Source: Prinia subflava
Taxonomy: Eukaryota; Chordata; Aves; Passeriformes; Cisticolidae
Assembly (NCBI RefSeq): GCF_021018805.1
Contig: NC_086258.1
Location: forward strand, 14,222,692 to 14,286,691
Length of the DNA: 64,000 bases
Reading direction: 5' to 3'
The position numbers and the translations under genes were made by a program. Shown here in pieces: positions 48,601 through 59,293 of the stretch (the first letter of the stretch is position 1; the number at the start of each line of letters is the position of its first letter). The notes under the pieces were generated by a model. It made no database searches. It was not told the origin of the DNA and worked only from the letters and a program-made list of their open reading frames with translations.

Positions 48601-51600
48601 TGTCCTGAGGAAGGGATCACACTGCTCAAAGGCCCTTTATTTTTAGCCAGCCCAATTTCTTGTTGCAGCTTAGTGGGATCTGGTCCTTTCAGCTCAGCTC
48701 CATCACAGCTCACGGTCTCCAGCATTTGATTGCTCCTACCCAGGTCCCTGATGCTCTTTGTACATTCATTGCTCACTCAAAGGGTTTCCTACTCCCCTTT
48801 CACTGAATTCACTCCTTCTCTTTTATGTTCTGCTCACCCTCTCCCACTACTCCAGATCCATGGCTGAACCTCTGATTTCCATGGGCCCTTGGTTTGCAGC
48901 ATGGACCAGGCATGCACAGCCACAGGCCACCAGGCTTGTCCTGGACCTCAGCACCCCTCCACAAACAAACCCTTCCCTCCTGTCTGCTCCAATAACCTTG
49001 GCAGTGTTTCCCTTCCTCCCAAATGTCAGGAAATTGGAAATGATGCCACATAAAAATCAATGGCTTGGCCCTGCTCCTTGTGCCCTTACCCCGGGCAGGA
49101 GGGAGCTGCTGTTTCCCACTGAACTCAGAGCAGTGATTTATTGAGGTGACCCATCCTGTCCAGGCAGCTGACCAGTGATATATTCATTTTTCTCAGCCCA
49201 GCCACACAGCCCAGAGCACAGCTTGTGCTTGGCATTAGGCCACAGATGTGGGCTCAGAAATCTGCCCAGGGTATTTCCTTTCTGTGACTGTGAGCAGCAG
49301 GTAAGGACTCACTCCTGGGTCTGGGTGAACCGCGTTAGAAACAACGCCAATACTCATTTCCCAAAGGATTCAGGCCCAGCAAGGGCCATGTGCTGTTTCC
49401 ATCAGCAACTGTTGCTCCAAGGCAAGGAGAAATTCATTATGAAGACTGCAGATTATATTGCAGGCTGCCTTTATTATTCCCTGGACTACAACCAGAATGC
49501 ACAGGGTGATTGAAGGAGCAGGAACAGTTCTGAGGTTCTGTTTCCTGGAAATCTTTGGGGCTCTATTCATTTAATTTAAAATCCAGCTCCTGTTGGAAAC
49601 CAAACAGCCACAGGGAGCACAACACAATTGATAAAGGTCACTGTGGACTAAATCCTTCCTAATAATCAAGCCAGCTCCTCCTCTTGTCCTTGAAAAACTT
49701 TTCACCTGGGAGCCCTGTGAATTCTCCAGGCACTGGACCTGGGGAAGGTTTGCTTCAAGCAGATGTTCTGCACCATCCCTGCCCCTGTTCCCATCAGATC
49801 AGGTTGGATTCTGTGTGCCAGTGAGGCAGTAATAGGCACCAGTCTCTAATGTACCCGTGATTTCATGGAACGTGAAGTGTGAGAGAGAAAAGGAATGAGG
49901 CCGCTGAGAGGTGACACCCGACCCCTGTCCCTGCTGCTCACGTCACCCCAGCAGAAATGAGACCAAATGGATCTATTTTCCAGAGCCTGCTGTTGGTGGA
50001 CTACAAATCACAGGAAATACTTTGTTATTCTCCTCTAAGTGTCTTTATCTGGACCTTCACGTACTCCCTACTATGATTTTTGGCTCGTTATTAATGAAAA
50101 TGTGCAGGGAGGATGGCTGTTGATGATACATGAGCCAAGAATAGATTCCAGTTCCTTTTACCATTTCAACACCAAAATGCCAAGAGGGATGAGACACCCT
50201 GTAGTAAATGCTGTTCATTTTGAGGCAGCAACTAGAAAATACGGCTCTGGCTGAGCTAGGGAGAAGAATGATGAGCCAGAGGATCTGTGTTTTGGCTGAT
50301 TGCTGAATCCAATGGGAATTTACGGAGATGGGAAATGGCATCTTCCCCAGGAGATGGCAGGTGCAGGGCTGATGTGCTTTTCTGCCCCAGAGCCACAAGT
50401 TCATTCTTTAGCTGCTTCCTCCTAATTCTTCAGGGGAAGAGGAATTTGAGCATCCTCTCAGCACTTTGCTCCTTGCTCCCCTAGCAGGGAGGTATTTCCC
50501 CTGGGAACACATCCTACTTTTCTTGAGCTGAGGGAAGCATTAAATAACGACCTTGAAAATGAGGCTGGTTAGCAAAGGCAAAGGCGGAGGGAAAGCTTGC
50601 AGGAGTGTGAGCTGGAGCACTTGCTTGGGCTTTCTGGAGACAGCAATCCCCTTCCTGTAGGTTGGAACCTTCTGGGAAAAGGCACAGAACGTGGGCAGAG
50701 CCAAACCCTTAATTTCACATGGCAGGGAATTGTCAAAGCTGTTGCAGCGCTTGAGGGTGCGAGTACATCTGCTTCCTACCAGGATGTACTTGCCTGCTTT
50801 GGACTCGGGGTCAGATCCAATAATTAAAGATTCCCTCTCCTTCTCTGCCTTTCACTCAGGATTTGATACTCTTCCAGCAGCATTCCCTGCTTTTCTCTCA
50901 TATTTCTGCCCAGAACAGTGAGCTGGAGGGGCACACAGACCTTGGAAGTTGTGTCTGTTCAGCAAATGCCTTTCTTTGGACTCCACAGTAACTACAAGTT
51001 TTCTTCATATTTGTCTAAATGAAACTGCTGCAAACACAGCCCAGGATGGGTGTGGGGAGCTGGTGCTGTGGATTTGTGAGACAGAAGTGCTGGAGATGAG
51101 CACTGTAAGAGCTCAGATCCCCCCAGAGTGCTGGAGGAGCAAGAAACCTCTCTCAGCATCACCTGCTCTCTTTCAGCACGAGGGAATTATGGCACAACAT
51201 TATCCTTGGAGGCTTTCAGGTGTAAAAGTACAAGCTGTGAGGACTTTTGGCATCTCTGAGAGTCTGTGTAAGCAAGTGAGAATTAATATATTTACATCTG
51301 AGGCACTAGAAAAAAACACCCTCCTCCAGTCTGCGTGTTGGAACAGGGAGTTGTCATCTCCTGGTCCAGGCAGGATTTGTGTCTCCTGATTTAATCACTA
51401 AACCCACCACCTTTACTGCAGTGAAACAGCAACAGGACTTCTCTTCCAAGGAGTGTGTTCACCAAGGGAGCACAGGAGTGATGGAGCCACTCCTGAGGGT
51501 GTGAAACAAAACCAGTGCAGTTCTAAAGGGAGCCCAAGGAAGATGCAGCCGGCTTATAAAGCCAGGAGCTTTTGGAGCCTAGCTGGATTTAGATATTTTA

Positions 51601-52597
51601 TCCTTATTGCTTGCAGTGCTGAATAGCAGCAAAATGTGCCTTGGAAAATATACATGACACGGCACTTATCAGTGATTCATTCTGCCTTTATAACAGCAGT
51701 CAGCAGCACTATCTGCCTCCTTGCTGCTCCACACAAGACTATCTCTCACATGCATCTTTTTCCTTCTTGCTCTTATTCCTTTAGTCTTTTGTTGTTATTT
51801 GTTCTTCCCCACCACTAATTTCACTTTTTCTCCACTGCACCAAGAGCTCTGATTTCTGGTGCTATTTTATCAGTCTGCAGGGCACCATAGGAAGAGCTAA
51901 TTTGCCCAAAGTAGCAAATGTGCAATAAAATAATAACAATTAAAAAAGATGCTGTATGTAAGTGACATGGGGGTGAGGGAAGCTTTTCCTTTAAGGTTTG
52001 CCCAGGCTCTGGCTGCAGTTCTCTGTCCCCATTTCTCTGCCTCCCTCCAAAGCACAAGGTGGGTTTGGACAAGGGAAGGTTCTGGCAGCTCTGGCAAGAG
52101 CAATGCAACAACAACAAAAAAGCAGATTACTGTGTCATGCCGCTCTGCTTCAAGTTGTTTGATGATGTCATAAACGTAGCATGGCTTTTACAAAATTGGC
52201 ATGATCTCCTCATTGGTAAATCTGCCCTGGAATGGGAAAAACGTCCGTGTTGGAGGGCAGTGGGATGGTGATGGGAGCAGTTCAGGGCAGGGGTCGGTCC
52301 CACAGTTCTGAGCAGCTTTGCTGGTCCCTGATCCCTGTCCGTGATCCTCCGCAGCTCCTGTGCCGGGCACTGGCAGCTCTCGATAAGGCTCTGCAGGGAG
52401 AAAAGATAAGATAAGGTGATGCAGTTCTCCTCCATCCTTGGGGGGCTCGGTGCCAGCTCTGGCTGGGGCAGCGGGAATTCACCTGCAGCAAAGCCAGCGA
52501 GCCAAGGAAGGAGCCGCTGCTCCCAGCACACCCCGGCGGGTGCGGTTTGCTCCAAACTCCCCGCGTGTCAGAGATTTGTTTCCGTGGCTCCTTTCAG

Positions 52598-52682
52598 CTC
52601 AGACTGCACAAGGGTGATCGGCTCCCCGGAGGCTCCGTGCCCAGGGCTCCCCCGGCGCCACCGGCCCCCGATGCTGGCGGCG
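52598..52682 (+). other. CACNG5: CACNG5 5'UTR part of the first coding exon
   Basis: The acceptor ttgtttccgtggctcctttcag ends at 52597, preceded by a reasonable pyrimidine tract. The 85 bases that follow are GC-rich. They contain one ATG (52671), in frame and four codons before the family start, in a weak context (C at -3). The chosen start at 52683 has G at -3 and gives the conserved TARP N-terminus. Confidence 0.7.
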
Positions 52683-52878
52683 ATGAGCGCCTGCAGCAGG
52701 AAGGCGCTGACCCTGCTCAGCAGCGTGTTCGCCGTCTGCGGCCTCGGCCTCCTGGGCATCTCCGTCAGCACCGACTACTGGCTCTACCTGGAGGAGGGCA
52801 TCGTCCAGCCCCAGAACCAGACGGCCGAGATCAAGCTCTCGCTGCACTCGGGGCTCTGGAGGGTCTGCTTTCTGGCAG
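52683..52878 (+). CDS. CACNG5: CACNG5 coding exon 1: TM1 and first extracellular loop
   Basis: This 196-bp exon encodes residues 1-65 of TARP gamma-5 plus the first base of Gly66. It reads MSACSRKALTLLSSVFAVCG and so on. Transmembrane helix 1 is about residues 8-29. The extracellular loop follows, with an N-glycosylation sequon NQT (45-47) and the claudin/TARP signature GLWRVC (57-62), whose Cys62 should pair with Cys72 in the next exon. The start was chosen at 52683 because homologues, as I recall, begin MSAC; an in-frame ATG lies 12 bases upstream. The donor is gtaggt. The protein is a type II TARP, an auxiliary subunit that modulates AMPA-receptor gating and conductance, despite its historical calcium-channel gamma name. 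Confidence 0.96.
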
Positions 52879-53413
52879 GTAGGTAGCCAAAAAATCCCCT
52901 CAGTTTGTTCTGTGTCAGTGCCACCCAGCAGGAAAGGGCCAAGATAAATGAGGGTTTTGGAGGCTCTGCCCATCTCTGCTTCCAAACTCGGCCTTTGGCA
53001 AGCAATGTCATGTCTTCATGCCTGACTTTAACAGCCCAAAGGATAAATGTGCCTTTGCACACAGGCTTTGGTGAGTTTGCTGCTGCCCTGCCAGACCCCC
53101 TGCCCTGTTCCAGAGCTGCAGCCACAATGCCTTGGGCAGCAGCTAAAAACTTTCAATTTCGTCCCTGCAAAATTTAGATTCAGGTCAGCTGGACCATTCC
53201 CTCTGTCTGTGCCAAATTTGATGGAGCAGCTTGGCTGCAGGGACAGAGTTGAACAGAACCCAAGGGGATCTCAAAGTGACCAACCTGAAATGTCACAAAG
53301 TTTCAACCACTTTGGAAAAGTCAGGGGAGAAGTGAGGAGCTCTGATATCAGCCCTGGGGTGACCTTGCATCCCCTGGCCTCAGAGTTCACGTTTTTGTCT
53401 GTGTCTGCTGCAG
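52879..53413 (+). other. CACNG5: CACNG5 intron after coding exon 1
   Basis: This 535-bp intron has donor gtaggt and acceptor tgtctgctgcag. No repeat or other element is recognised. Confidence 0.92.
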
Positions 53414-53500
53414 GTGAGGAGCGTGGCCGGTGCTTCACCATCGAATACGTCATGCCCATGAACCTCCAGCTGACATCTGAGTCCACAATCAACGTCCTGA
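53414..53500 (+). CDS. CACNG5: CACNG5 coding exon 2: extracellular loop
   Basis: This 87-bp exon completes Gly66 and encodes residues 67-94, EERGRCFTIEYVMPMNLQLT then SESTINVL, plus the first base of Lys95. Cys72 is the partner of Cys62. This part of the TARP extracellular domain packs against the AMPA-receptor ligand-binding domain in related complexes. There are small conservative differences from human as I recall it (Leu for Thr, Ile for Val). The donor is gtaagc. Confidence 0.96.
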
Positions 53501-54356
53501 GTAAGCGGTTTGGTGGGTTCCACCCTTCACACCCTGCAAATCACCGAGTGCCTCCCCAAGAAATCGCCTTTGTGTCCTTGCCAAGGAAGCTCTGAGTTCC
53601 TTGACAGTGCTGCCACACAATTATGCAGCTACTTTTTTTACTATGGGAATTGCCCAGTGTGCTCTGAGCTTTTGGGGGCATCCCTTTCTAATGGCAGGAT
53701 GCCTATGGAAGCTCTAAGATGTACAATTAACTGTCACTGGCTATTTGGCACTAACGTTTATCAAAGTGTTTAGGTTTTTAGTCTGCCCTCCATAATTTGC
53801 AGCTGTATTCATTCCCTGGCAATTTTACATTATATCACAGGATGAATTAAGGATGGAGCGTCAGAGCCCTCATGGTGAATTCTGCAGTCATTTCTGATTT
53901 AATAAATAGAAGAGTTCTGCAAACACTTCTGCAGTGAAGCTAGAGAAAAATGCAGGTTCAGATGGTTTCCTATGCAACACTTCACACAGGAACCCTCAGA
54001 AATGCAAACATGTCACCACCATGGAGGTGGGACACTGGCACAGGCTGCCCAGAGACCCTGGATGCTCAACCCTGGAAATGTTCAAGGCCAGGTTGGATGG
54101 GGCCTGGAACCACCTGGGATAGTGGAGGGTGTCCCTGCCCATGGCAGAGAGTTGGAATGTAAGGTCCCTTCTAACCCAAACCATTCTGTGATTCCGTAAC
54201 TCTCTGTTTTACTCAGCTCATTAGCAAGGAGAGAAACTCAGACACAGCACAGTCTGAGCAGGAGGGTTGGAGCCCTCTCACTCAGCCAAGCCCATTTCTC
54301 ACACTATTTAGGGAACATTAACCTGCTCTCCCTTCCCTCTGCTCCCCTCTCCACAG
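53501..54356 (+). other. CACNG5: CACNG5 intron after coding exon 2
   Basis: This 856-bp intron contains a clear sense-strand CR1 3' end (about 54022-54205) that stops about 150 bases before the exon 3 acceptor (ctcccctctccacag). Confidence 0.92.
54022..54205 (+). mobile_element. CR1 LINE 3' end
   Basis: This is the best-preserved CR1 piece here. In order it shows ggtgggacactggcacaggc, tgcccagagaccctgga, tgttcaaggccaggttggat, ggagggtgtccctgcccatg, aaggtcccttctaacccaaa, and a terminal ccattctgtgattc. The terminal octamer-like repeat marks the LINE 3' end, so the element is on the + strand. It is 5'-truncated, as nearly all CR1 copies are. Sequence for about 80 bases before may also belong to it. 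Confidence 0.93.
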
Positions 54357-54497
54357 AGATGATCCGCTCTGCCACCCCCTTCCCTCTGGTCAGCCTCTTC
54401 TTCATGTTCATCGGCTTCATCCTGAGCAACATCGGCCACATCCGGCCTCACAGGACCATCCTCGCCTTCGTCTCGGGGATATTCTTCATCCTCTCAG
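54357..54497 (+). CDS. CACNG5: CACNG5 coding exon 3: TM2 and start of TM3
   Basis: This 141-bp exon finishes Lys95 and encodes residues 96-141, MIRSATPFPLVSLFFMFIGF, then ILSNIGHIRP, then HRTILAFVSGIFFILS, plus one base of Gly142. Helix TM2 is about 104-123. A short basic intracellular turn (RPHR) follows, and TM3 begins at about 129. Ser replaces Asn in the ILSNIG segment relative to human as I recall it. The donor is gtgagt. Confidence 0.97.
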
Positions 54498-55085
54498 GTG
54501 AGTTTTGCAGCTTTTCTCCTGACAGCCCTTGAGCATGGGGCACCTGGGCTTTGGTAGCTGCTGGTGCTCTCCTCCCCTGCCCTGGTGGCTCCTTGTTGGA
54601 GTCATCGCTCCCAGATCAGTCCCACAGCCTGATCAGACCTTGGGTGGATGCAGGGCTGGTTTGTGGATTGTGGGGAAAGGCACCCGTGCAGGAGCAGTGC
54701 TGGGGGAGAGGATGCATTCATGGCACACCAGTCGCAGGAGAGATCTGAAACTTCAAACTGCTCACTTGGGCTGTGTCTACATGAGAAAAGGGAATGTTTT
54801 ATTCATGCTGTTGTGCGAGTGCTAAACAAACAGCTGTGACAGCTGAGCTTTGAAGCAGCCCCTACTGGAGGCAGCTCTCTCCTCACAGCGCTCACAGATT
54901 TCCCTGATCAGGGAATGTTTGACTGGAATGAGAGGAGTGTCCTGGGTTAGAGCAGCAGGAGGGCAGCTCCTTTACCCAGTTACTACAAGCACACTCCCAA
55001 TTTTTTTAACTTTCCCCAAAGTCAGGCCTTCAGGTTCCTCTTCAGCAGCTTCACCCCTGAAGCATTTCCCACTGTCCTTCTCCAG
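54498..55085 (+). other. CACNG5: CACNG5 intron after coding exon 3
   Basis: This 588-bp intron has donor gtgagt and acceptor ctgtccttctccag. It contains no recognised element. Confidence 0.92.
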
Positions 55086-55231
55086 GTCTGTCACTGGTGG
55101 TGGGGCTGGTCCTCTACATATCCAGCATCAACGACGAGATGCTCAACAGGACCAAGGACTCGGAGTCGTTCTTCAATTACAAATATGGGTGGTCCTTTGC
55201 CTTCTCTGCCATCTCCTTCCTTCTCACAGAG
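55086..55231 (+). CDS. CACNG5: CACNG5 coding exon 4: end of TM3, second loop, TM4
   Basis: This 146-bp exon finishes Gly142 and encodes residues 143-190, LSLVVGLVLYISSINDEMLN, then RTKDSESFFNYKYGWSFAFS, then AISFLLTE. TM3 ends at about 153. The second extracellular loop includes an NRT sequon (Asn162) and the YKYGWSF motif that starts TM4 in TARPs. The exon ends in phase 0. The donor gag/gtaccc is canonical but weak. Confidence 0.97.
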
Positions 55232-55559
55232 GTACCCACACCCCGATACAAGTATATCCCGTTCCTGGGGTGGGCACACAGGCTGCTGGCAAAAAGAGGG
55301 CACAGATGGGGCTTAAGGGAGGGCTGTGAGGGTAAGGGGGTAATGTAGAGTGTGAGGGGGATGTATGGTGGGGACAGACCCAACCTGGAGCACCGATGGG
55401 GCATTTGATCATAATTTGATGCCAGGCACAAAAAGCAGAGATGCGATTGTGCCACACTGCACAGACCCAGGCCAAGAGGCAGGGCGGTGACGGCCCTCGG
55501 GTGTTTTGAGCCTCAGCACCAGCACAGAAAAGGCAATTTCTGTTCCGTGTGTCCCGCAG
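55232..55559 (+). other. CACNG5: CACNG5 intron after coding exon 4
   Basis: This 328-bp intron is the shortest in the gene, with acceptor tccgtgtgtcccgcag. It contains no recognised element. Confidence 0.92.
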
Positions 55560-55817
55560 AGCGCCGGGGTGATGTCCGTGTACCTCTTCATGAAGCGCTA
55601 CACGGCCGAGGACCTGTACAGGCCGCACCCCGGCTTCTACCGCCCGCGCCTCAGCAACTGCTCCGACTACTCGGGGCAGTTCCTGCACCCCGACGCGTGG
55701 GCGCGGGGCCGCAGCCCCTCGGACATCTCCAGCGAGGCGTCCCTGCAGATGAACAGTAACTACCCAGCCCTGCTCAAGTGCCCCGACTACGACCAGATGT
55801 CCTCGTCCCCGTGCTGA
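55560..55817 (+). CDS. CACNG5: CACNG5 coding exon 5: end of TM4 and cytoplasmic tail
   Basis: This 258-bp terminal coding exon has 85 codons and a TGA stop at 55815. It completes TM4 (about 177-200) with SAGVMSVYLFMKR and encodes the cytoplasmic tail, RYTAEDLYRPHPGFYRPRLS and on, to the end MSSSPC. Total protein length is 275, the same as human gamma-5. Unlike the type I TARPs, whose tails end in a TTPV PDZ ligand, gamma-5 ends SSPC, as is known for this subgroup. Third positions are almost all G or C, and the exon is CpG-rich. Confidence 0.98.
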   Translation, partial: SAGVMSVYLFMKRYTAEDLYRPHPGFYRPRLSNCSDYSGQFLHPDAWARGRSPSDISSEASLQMNSNYPALLKCPDYDQMSSSPC

Positions 55818-56580
55818 GGCCCGGCCGCCCCCGCGCCGTCGCCCGTGGTCGCCGCGTCCCGACTCCCGTTTGTTGTTTTTTTTTCCTGGCCAATTCTCTA
55901 TTTATAGGAGCGTAAATATAACCAGAGAGATTGGTTATATAACCGATAGTGTAACCTAGAGAATTGGGATGTTTCCCTTTCTTTGGTTTTTTTGGTTGGT
56001 TTTTATTTTTGGGGTTGTTTTGTTCCTCCCTGCATAACTAAGAATGTCTCCAAAGTCCTCCTCTCTCAGCTCATCCCGCTGAGCAAACAGCAGTTCTGCC
56101 TGGGGGATAAATCCAGGGCTGGACTCAAGAGCAGGAAAAAGCAAATAGAGTAGAACCAAGGAAAAGAAGGTGTATTTTTTTTTGGTGTGGGTAGGTAGGC
56201 TGATAAAGTTTGTGCGTTCAACTGTATCACTGAATCCTATATTTACTGGCCTGTGTGCCAGCAGGGCATCAAAGATTTGTGTAACTTTCCAAGAAACAAC
56301 CAGCATTAGGAAAACATAAATTTGCCTTGACTGAACACTTACTGATTGGTATCTCTCACTGCTGGATATCATTTCCAGCCAGGCTGGAATGGGAAATAGC
56401 CATCCTTCAATGAGACCTCAGCAGGCGTGGACACCAGCAGCTTGTTTTTCCTCTCTGGCCACTTGCAAACTGCTGCTTAAATATCCCATGTTAGACTGGA
56501 GGCACTCTGAGGTGCTGGGCTGGAGGGATGGCTTCAGCACCCAAATTCCCTCTGCTGTCCTATAGACAGAAGGTCTGAAG

Positions 56581-56586
56581 AATAAA
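56581..56586 (+). promoter_or_regulatory. Candidate CACNG5 poly(A) signal AATAAA
   Basis: This hexamer is about 0.76 kb after the stop codon. The downstream GU-rich element is not convincing, so confidence is low. Confidence 0.35.
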
Positions 56587-56795
56587 AGGGAGAATTTCAA
56601 TGCAGCATCAAGTGGAAAACAACCTAAACCTTTCCCATGGGAAACATCACGTGCAGGACTTAGTGGAAAGATTTCAGTGAAAGGCAAGATCCCAAACCTC
56701 TGTAAAGTGACATAGCTGAGATTATTGGTACAACTCCACTGCAGCAAAGTAGTTGGCTTATATTAAATTTTGGCAAGAAAATGGTATTTTCACTG

Positions 56796-56799
<4 letters not shown>

Positions 56800-56829
<30 letters not shown>
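56800..56829. repeat. (TG)n microsatellite
   Basis: About 15 uninterrupted TG units lie in the inferred CACNG5 3'UTR. UG repeats in a transcript are potential TDP-43 or CELF sites. Length is probably polymorphic. Confidence 0.95.
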
Positions 56830-56832
<3 letters not shown>

Positions 56833-57115
56833 AACTTTATTTTGAGCTTTTAAGTTTGAAAATTTCATTTGATGCTTTGGCATTTTGGCCTTAGCCAGCT
56901 GCCAGGGGAGAGCATCACTGACGGACAACAAAGGGCAGGGAAGGAAAAGGCTGTGACCCCTTGTGCGAGCCCCAGCTTGTCACCTTGCAGGAGAAAGAGT
57001 TTTGTCCAGACTTTATTTCTGTTCTTGTTTTAAAACTTTCTGAAAATTTCCTTCCTGCAAAACAAAACTGTCTGGGGATTCTTGGTCTATTTGGGCTTGT
57101 TTTGTCTTACTGTTA

Positions 57116-57121
57116 ATTAAA
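57116..57121 (+). promoter_or_regulatory. Candidate CACNG5 poly(A) signal ATTAAA
   Basis: This variant hexamer is followed 45-70 bases later by T/GT-rich sequence (tgttggatctccttgttgtt). It is the more plausible end of a 1.3 kb 3'UTR, but unproven. Confidence 0.35.
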
Positions 57122-58551
57122 AGAAATAGAATATATGCAGTTTTAACCTCATTTGTAGAGCAATGAATGTTGGATCTCCTTGTTGTTATTATTTAATATT
57201 GTTATTTCTTATTTGCTATTAAATATTTATTATTTATAAACTCCTCCAAATCAGGGCCCAAGTCCTGGTGCAGCACCATCTTTGCATCCATTATGACACC
57301 CTTTCTGCAGGACATCACTGCAGGAGTGTCCCCAGCCAGCTCTGGAACAGGATTATTCCTCTCCAGCTCCTCCAGAGAAGGAGTAATGCATATCTAGTGT
57401 ATATCTGGGCAGACTCCTATTCTGCAAAGTTTTAAAATCAGGGCATTTTTTGGTAGACACTGTTCTATTTACCCTCAGTTTCTGTATGATCTTCAAGCAT
57501 TTTTGCATTTTCTCTTAAGCCACAGTTTTTAAGTGCCACGTGGCAGGTTGGCTGCTGGGAGGGTTCAAGCACTGAAGCACAACACAGCCCCACCATCCAG
57601 AAACAAATCTGCTGCTCCTCACCTGGCCCCAGCCTCACAAACCATCCATTTTCCATCAGGACCTCCATATCCGCCATGGATTTGGCTCCAAAAAAGCACT
57701 GGAGTTCACAAGCAATCATTTTGGGTTTCCCAGAGCCTTACCTGGTTTGCTGGGCTCGATGCTGGTGAATTTTGGTGGATCAAAGGCTGTTGCCTTTGCA
57801 TGTAACTCTTGATGGATCCTGAAATTCTCAGTCCTTGCTGGGAGGGAGATGTTCAGGATCACCAAAACTGCTGATGCCCAGAGCCACAGGGGCTCTCCCA
57901 TGGCCACGTTCCTCCACACTGGGGAATCATCTTGTGGGTTATTCCCGTGCAGCACCGTGAGATGTCCCTGTCCCCGAGTGGAATTTTCCTTTGCACTGAT
58001 TAAATACAGAATTATTCATTTTATAAATTAAAATGTTTGCCTACACAAGTGGAAAAAATTAGAAAAACTTCATGCCTTCCTCAAGGCCCCAGAAGGTTTA
58101 GCAGAGTCTAGGGGCGAATTAGAAAAGTAATTATTTTAATTCATTGGAGAGATTCTCATCATGTGGCTGCATTTGTGATCCTGGGAGTTCACACATTCAG
58201 GCAGCGAGCACAAGTGCAGGACTGCCAGAAGAAATCTGTTAAAATAAATTTTTTGCTGTTGGTTCAGTAAATTTCAGCATATTTTGGATAGGACAATGTG
58301 GTGTTTGCAAAGCACAGACAGCGATGGTTGTGCCTTTGGGTGCTGTTGTGTCCCTCCCAAAGTGCCTGCTGTGGCAGCAGCTCTGGCTGTAGGTGGCTGA
58401 GGGTCTCCTCATGCATTTATCACACCTCTGTGGATGTGGAGAAACCTTTCCAGAGCTTTGATCCTCAGAGACGTGGCCTGGGTGAGGGGCTGGGGTGAGC
58501 CCAGGCACCTGCCAGGCTCACCTGCCCCAAGAACCACCCTGGAGCTGCAGT

Positions 58552-58580
58552 TCTCCAAGAAATCTCCAATTTCTTGGAGA
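58552..58580. repeat. Perfect 12-bp inverted repeat with 5-nt loop
   Basis: The arms tctccaagaaat and atttcttggaga are exact reverse complements around a loop of ctcca. There is no following T-run or known context. Confidence 0.9.
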
Positions 58581-59181
58581 GAAATGCTTAGTAAATACAT
58601 GCAGCATCCCCTTAGGACACCTATTAATCATTTTCTCACCCCTTCTAATTACCTGATGTGGTTTTACCCCACATCCTTCCCTCTTGAGGAACAACACTCA
58701 GTGCCCTCCTTCAGCCTCCCTCCCACCCACTTCAGTGATGGCCTCTGGCTGTGTTCTGTGTCTGTTGCTTTGACTGCAAGAAATAAGAAGTGGAGTTTGA
58801 GGGTAAACTACCAATTAAATCAGAGGATTTACCCTGATGAGTCCTTAGATTCACCCGATGGGATGAGCCAAGCCTCCCCCAGACCCGTGGGAAGGTGACT
58901 GTTGTCTGACACTGCACAGAAAACGGTTTGTACTTGGAAGCACAAAACTCTTGTTTTGCATGAATGACTAATTGGTGTCAGAGTCTTCGTGCACATGGCT
59001 GTGTCTCCTTGAACTACAGGATGAGTTACTGGATTAAGGGTTAAATAAAACCTTTTTTTATGCAGTTTCCTGCTCCAGGTGCTGCTCAGGCCTGCAGCAG
59101 GTGAAGCTTCTTTGTCCCTGCCTTCAGCCTCCCATGCACACACCTCCATCCCACAGCCTGTGGATCCACGGCAAGGAGAGG

Positions 59182-59257
59182 GAGGGATGGATGGATGGAT
59201 GGATGGATGGATGGATGGGTGGATGGATGGATGGATAGATGGATGGATGGATGATGG

Positions 59258-59293
<36 letters not shown>

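Larger units (their letters stand above)
41637..52597 (+). other. CACNG5: Inferred CACNG5 intron 1 (5'UTR intron)
   Basis: About 11 kb lies between the inferred noncoding exon and the first coding exon. It holds the rest of the CpG island, a 16-bp tandem repeat (42135), a 7-bp tandem repeat (42541), and otherwise unremarkable sequence of medium GC content. Open frames such as 43957-44487 (-), 47964-48464 (+) and 52127-52555 (-) show no recognisable domain. No CR1 is recognised here with confidence. If the true first exon is elsewhere, part of this is intergenic. Confidence 0.5.
55818..57145 (+). other. CACNG5: CACNG5 3'UTR (extent inferred)
   Basis: About 40 GC-rich bases follow the stop, then AT-rich sequence with T runs. 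A TG microsatellite lies at 56800. Candidate poly(A) signals are AATAAA at 56581 and ATTAAA at 57116. The true end is not determinable from sequence alone. Confidence 0.45.

Noticed and set aside
52416..52886. A longer CACNG5 frame starting at 52416.
   Set aside because: The extension runs through a clear splice acceptor ending at 52597, and its residues do not resemble a TARP N-terminus. It also reads into the intron at its 3' end.
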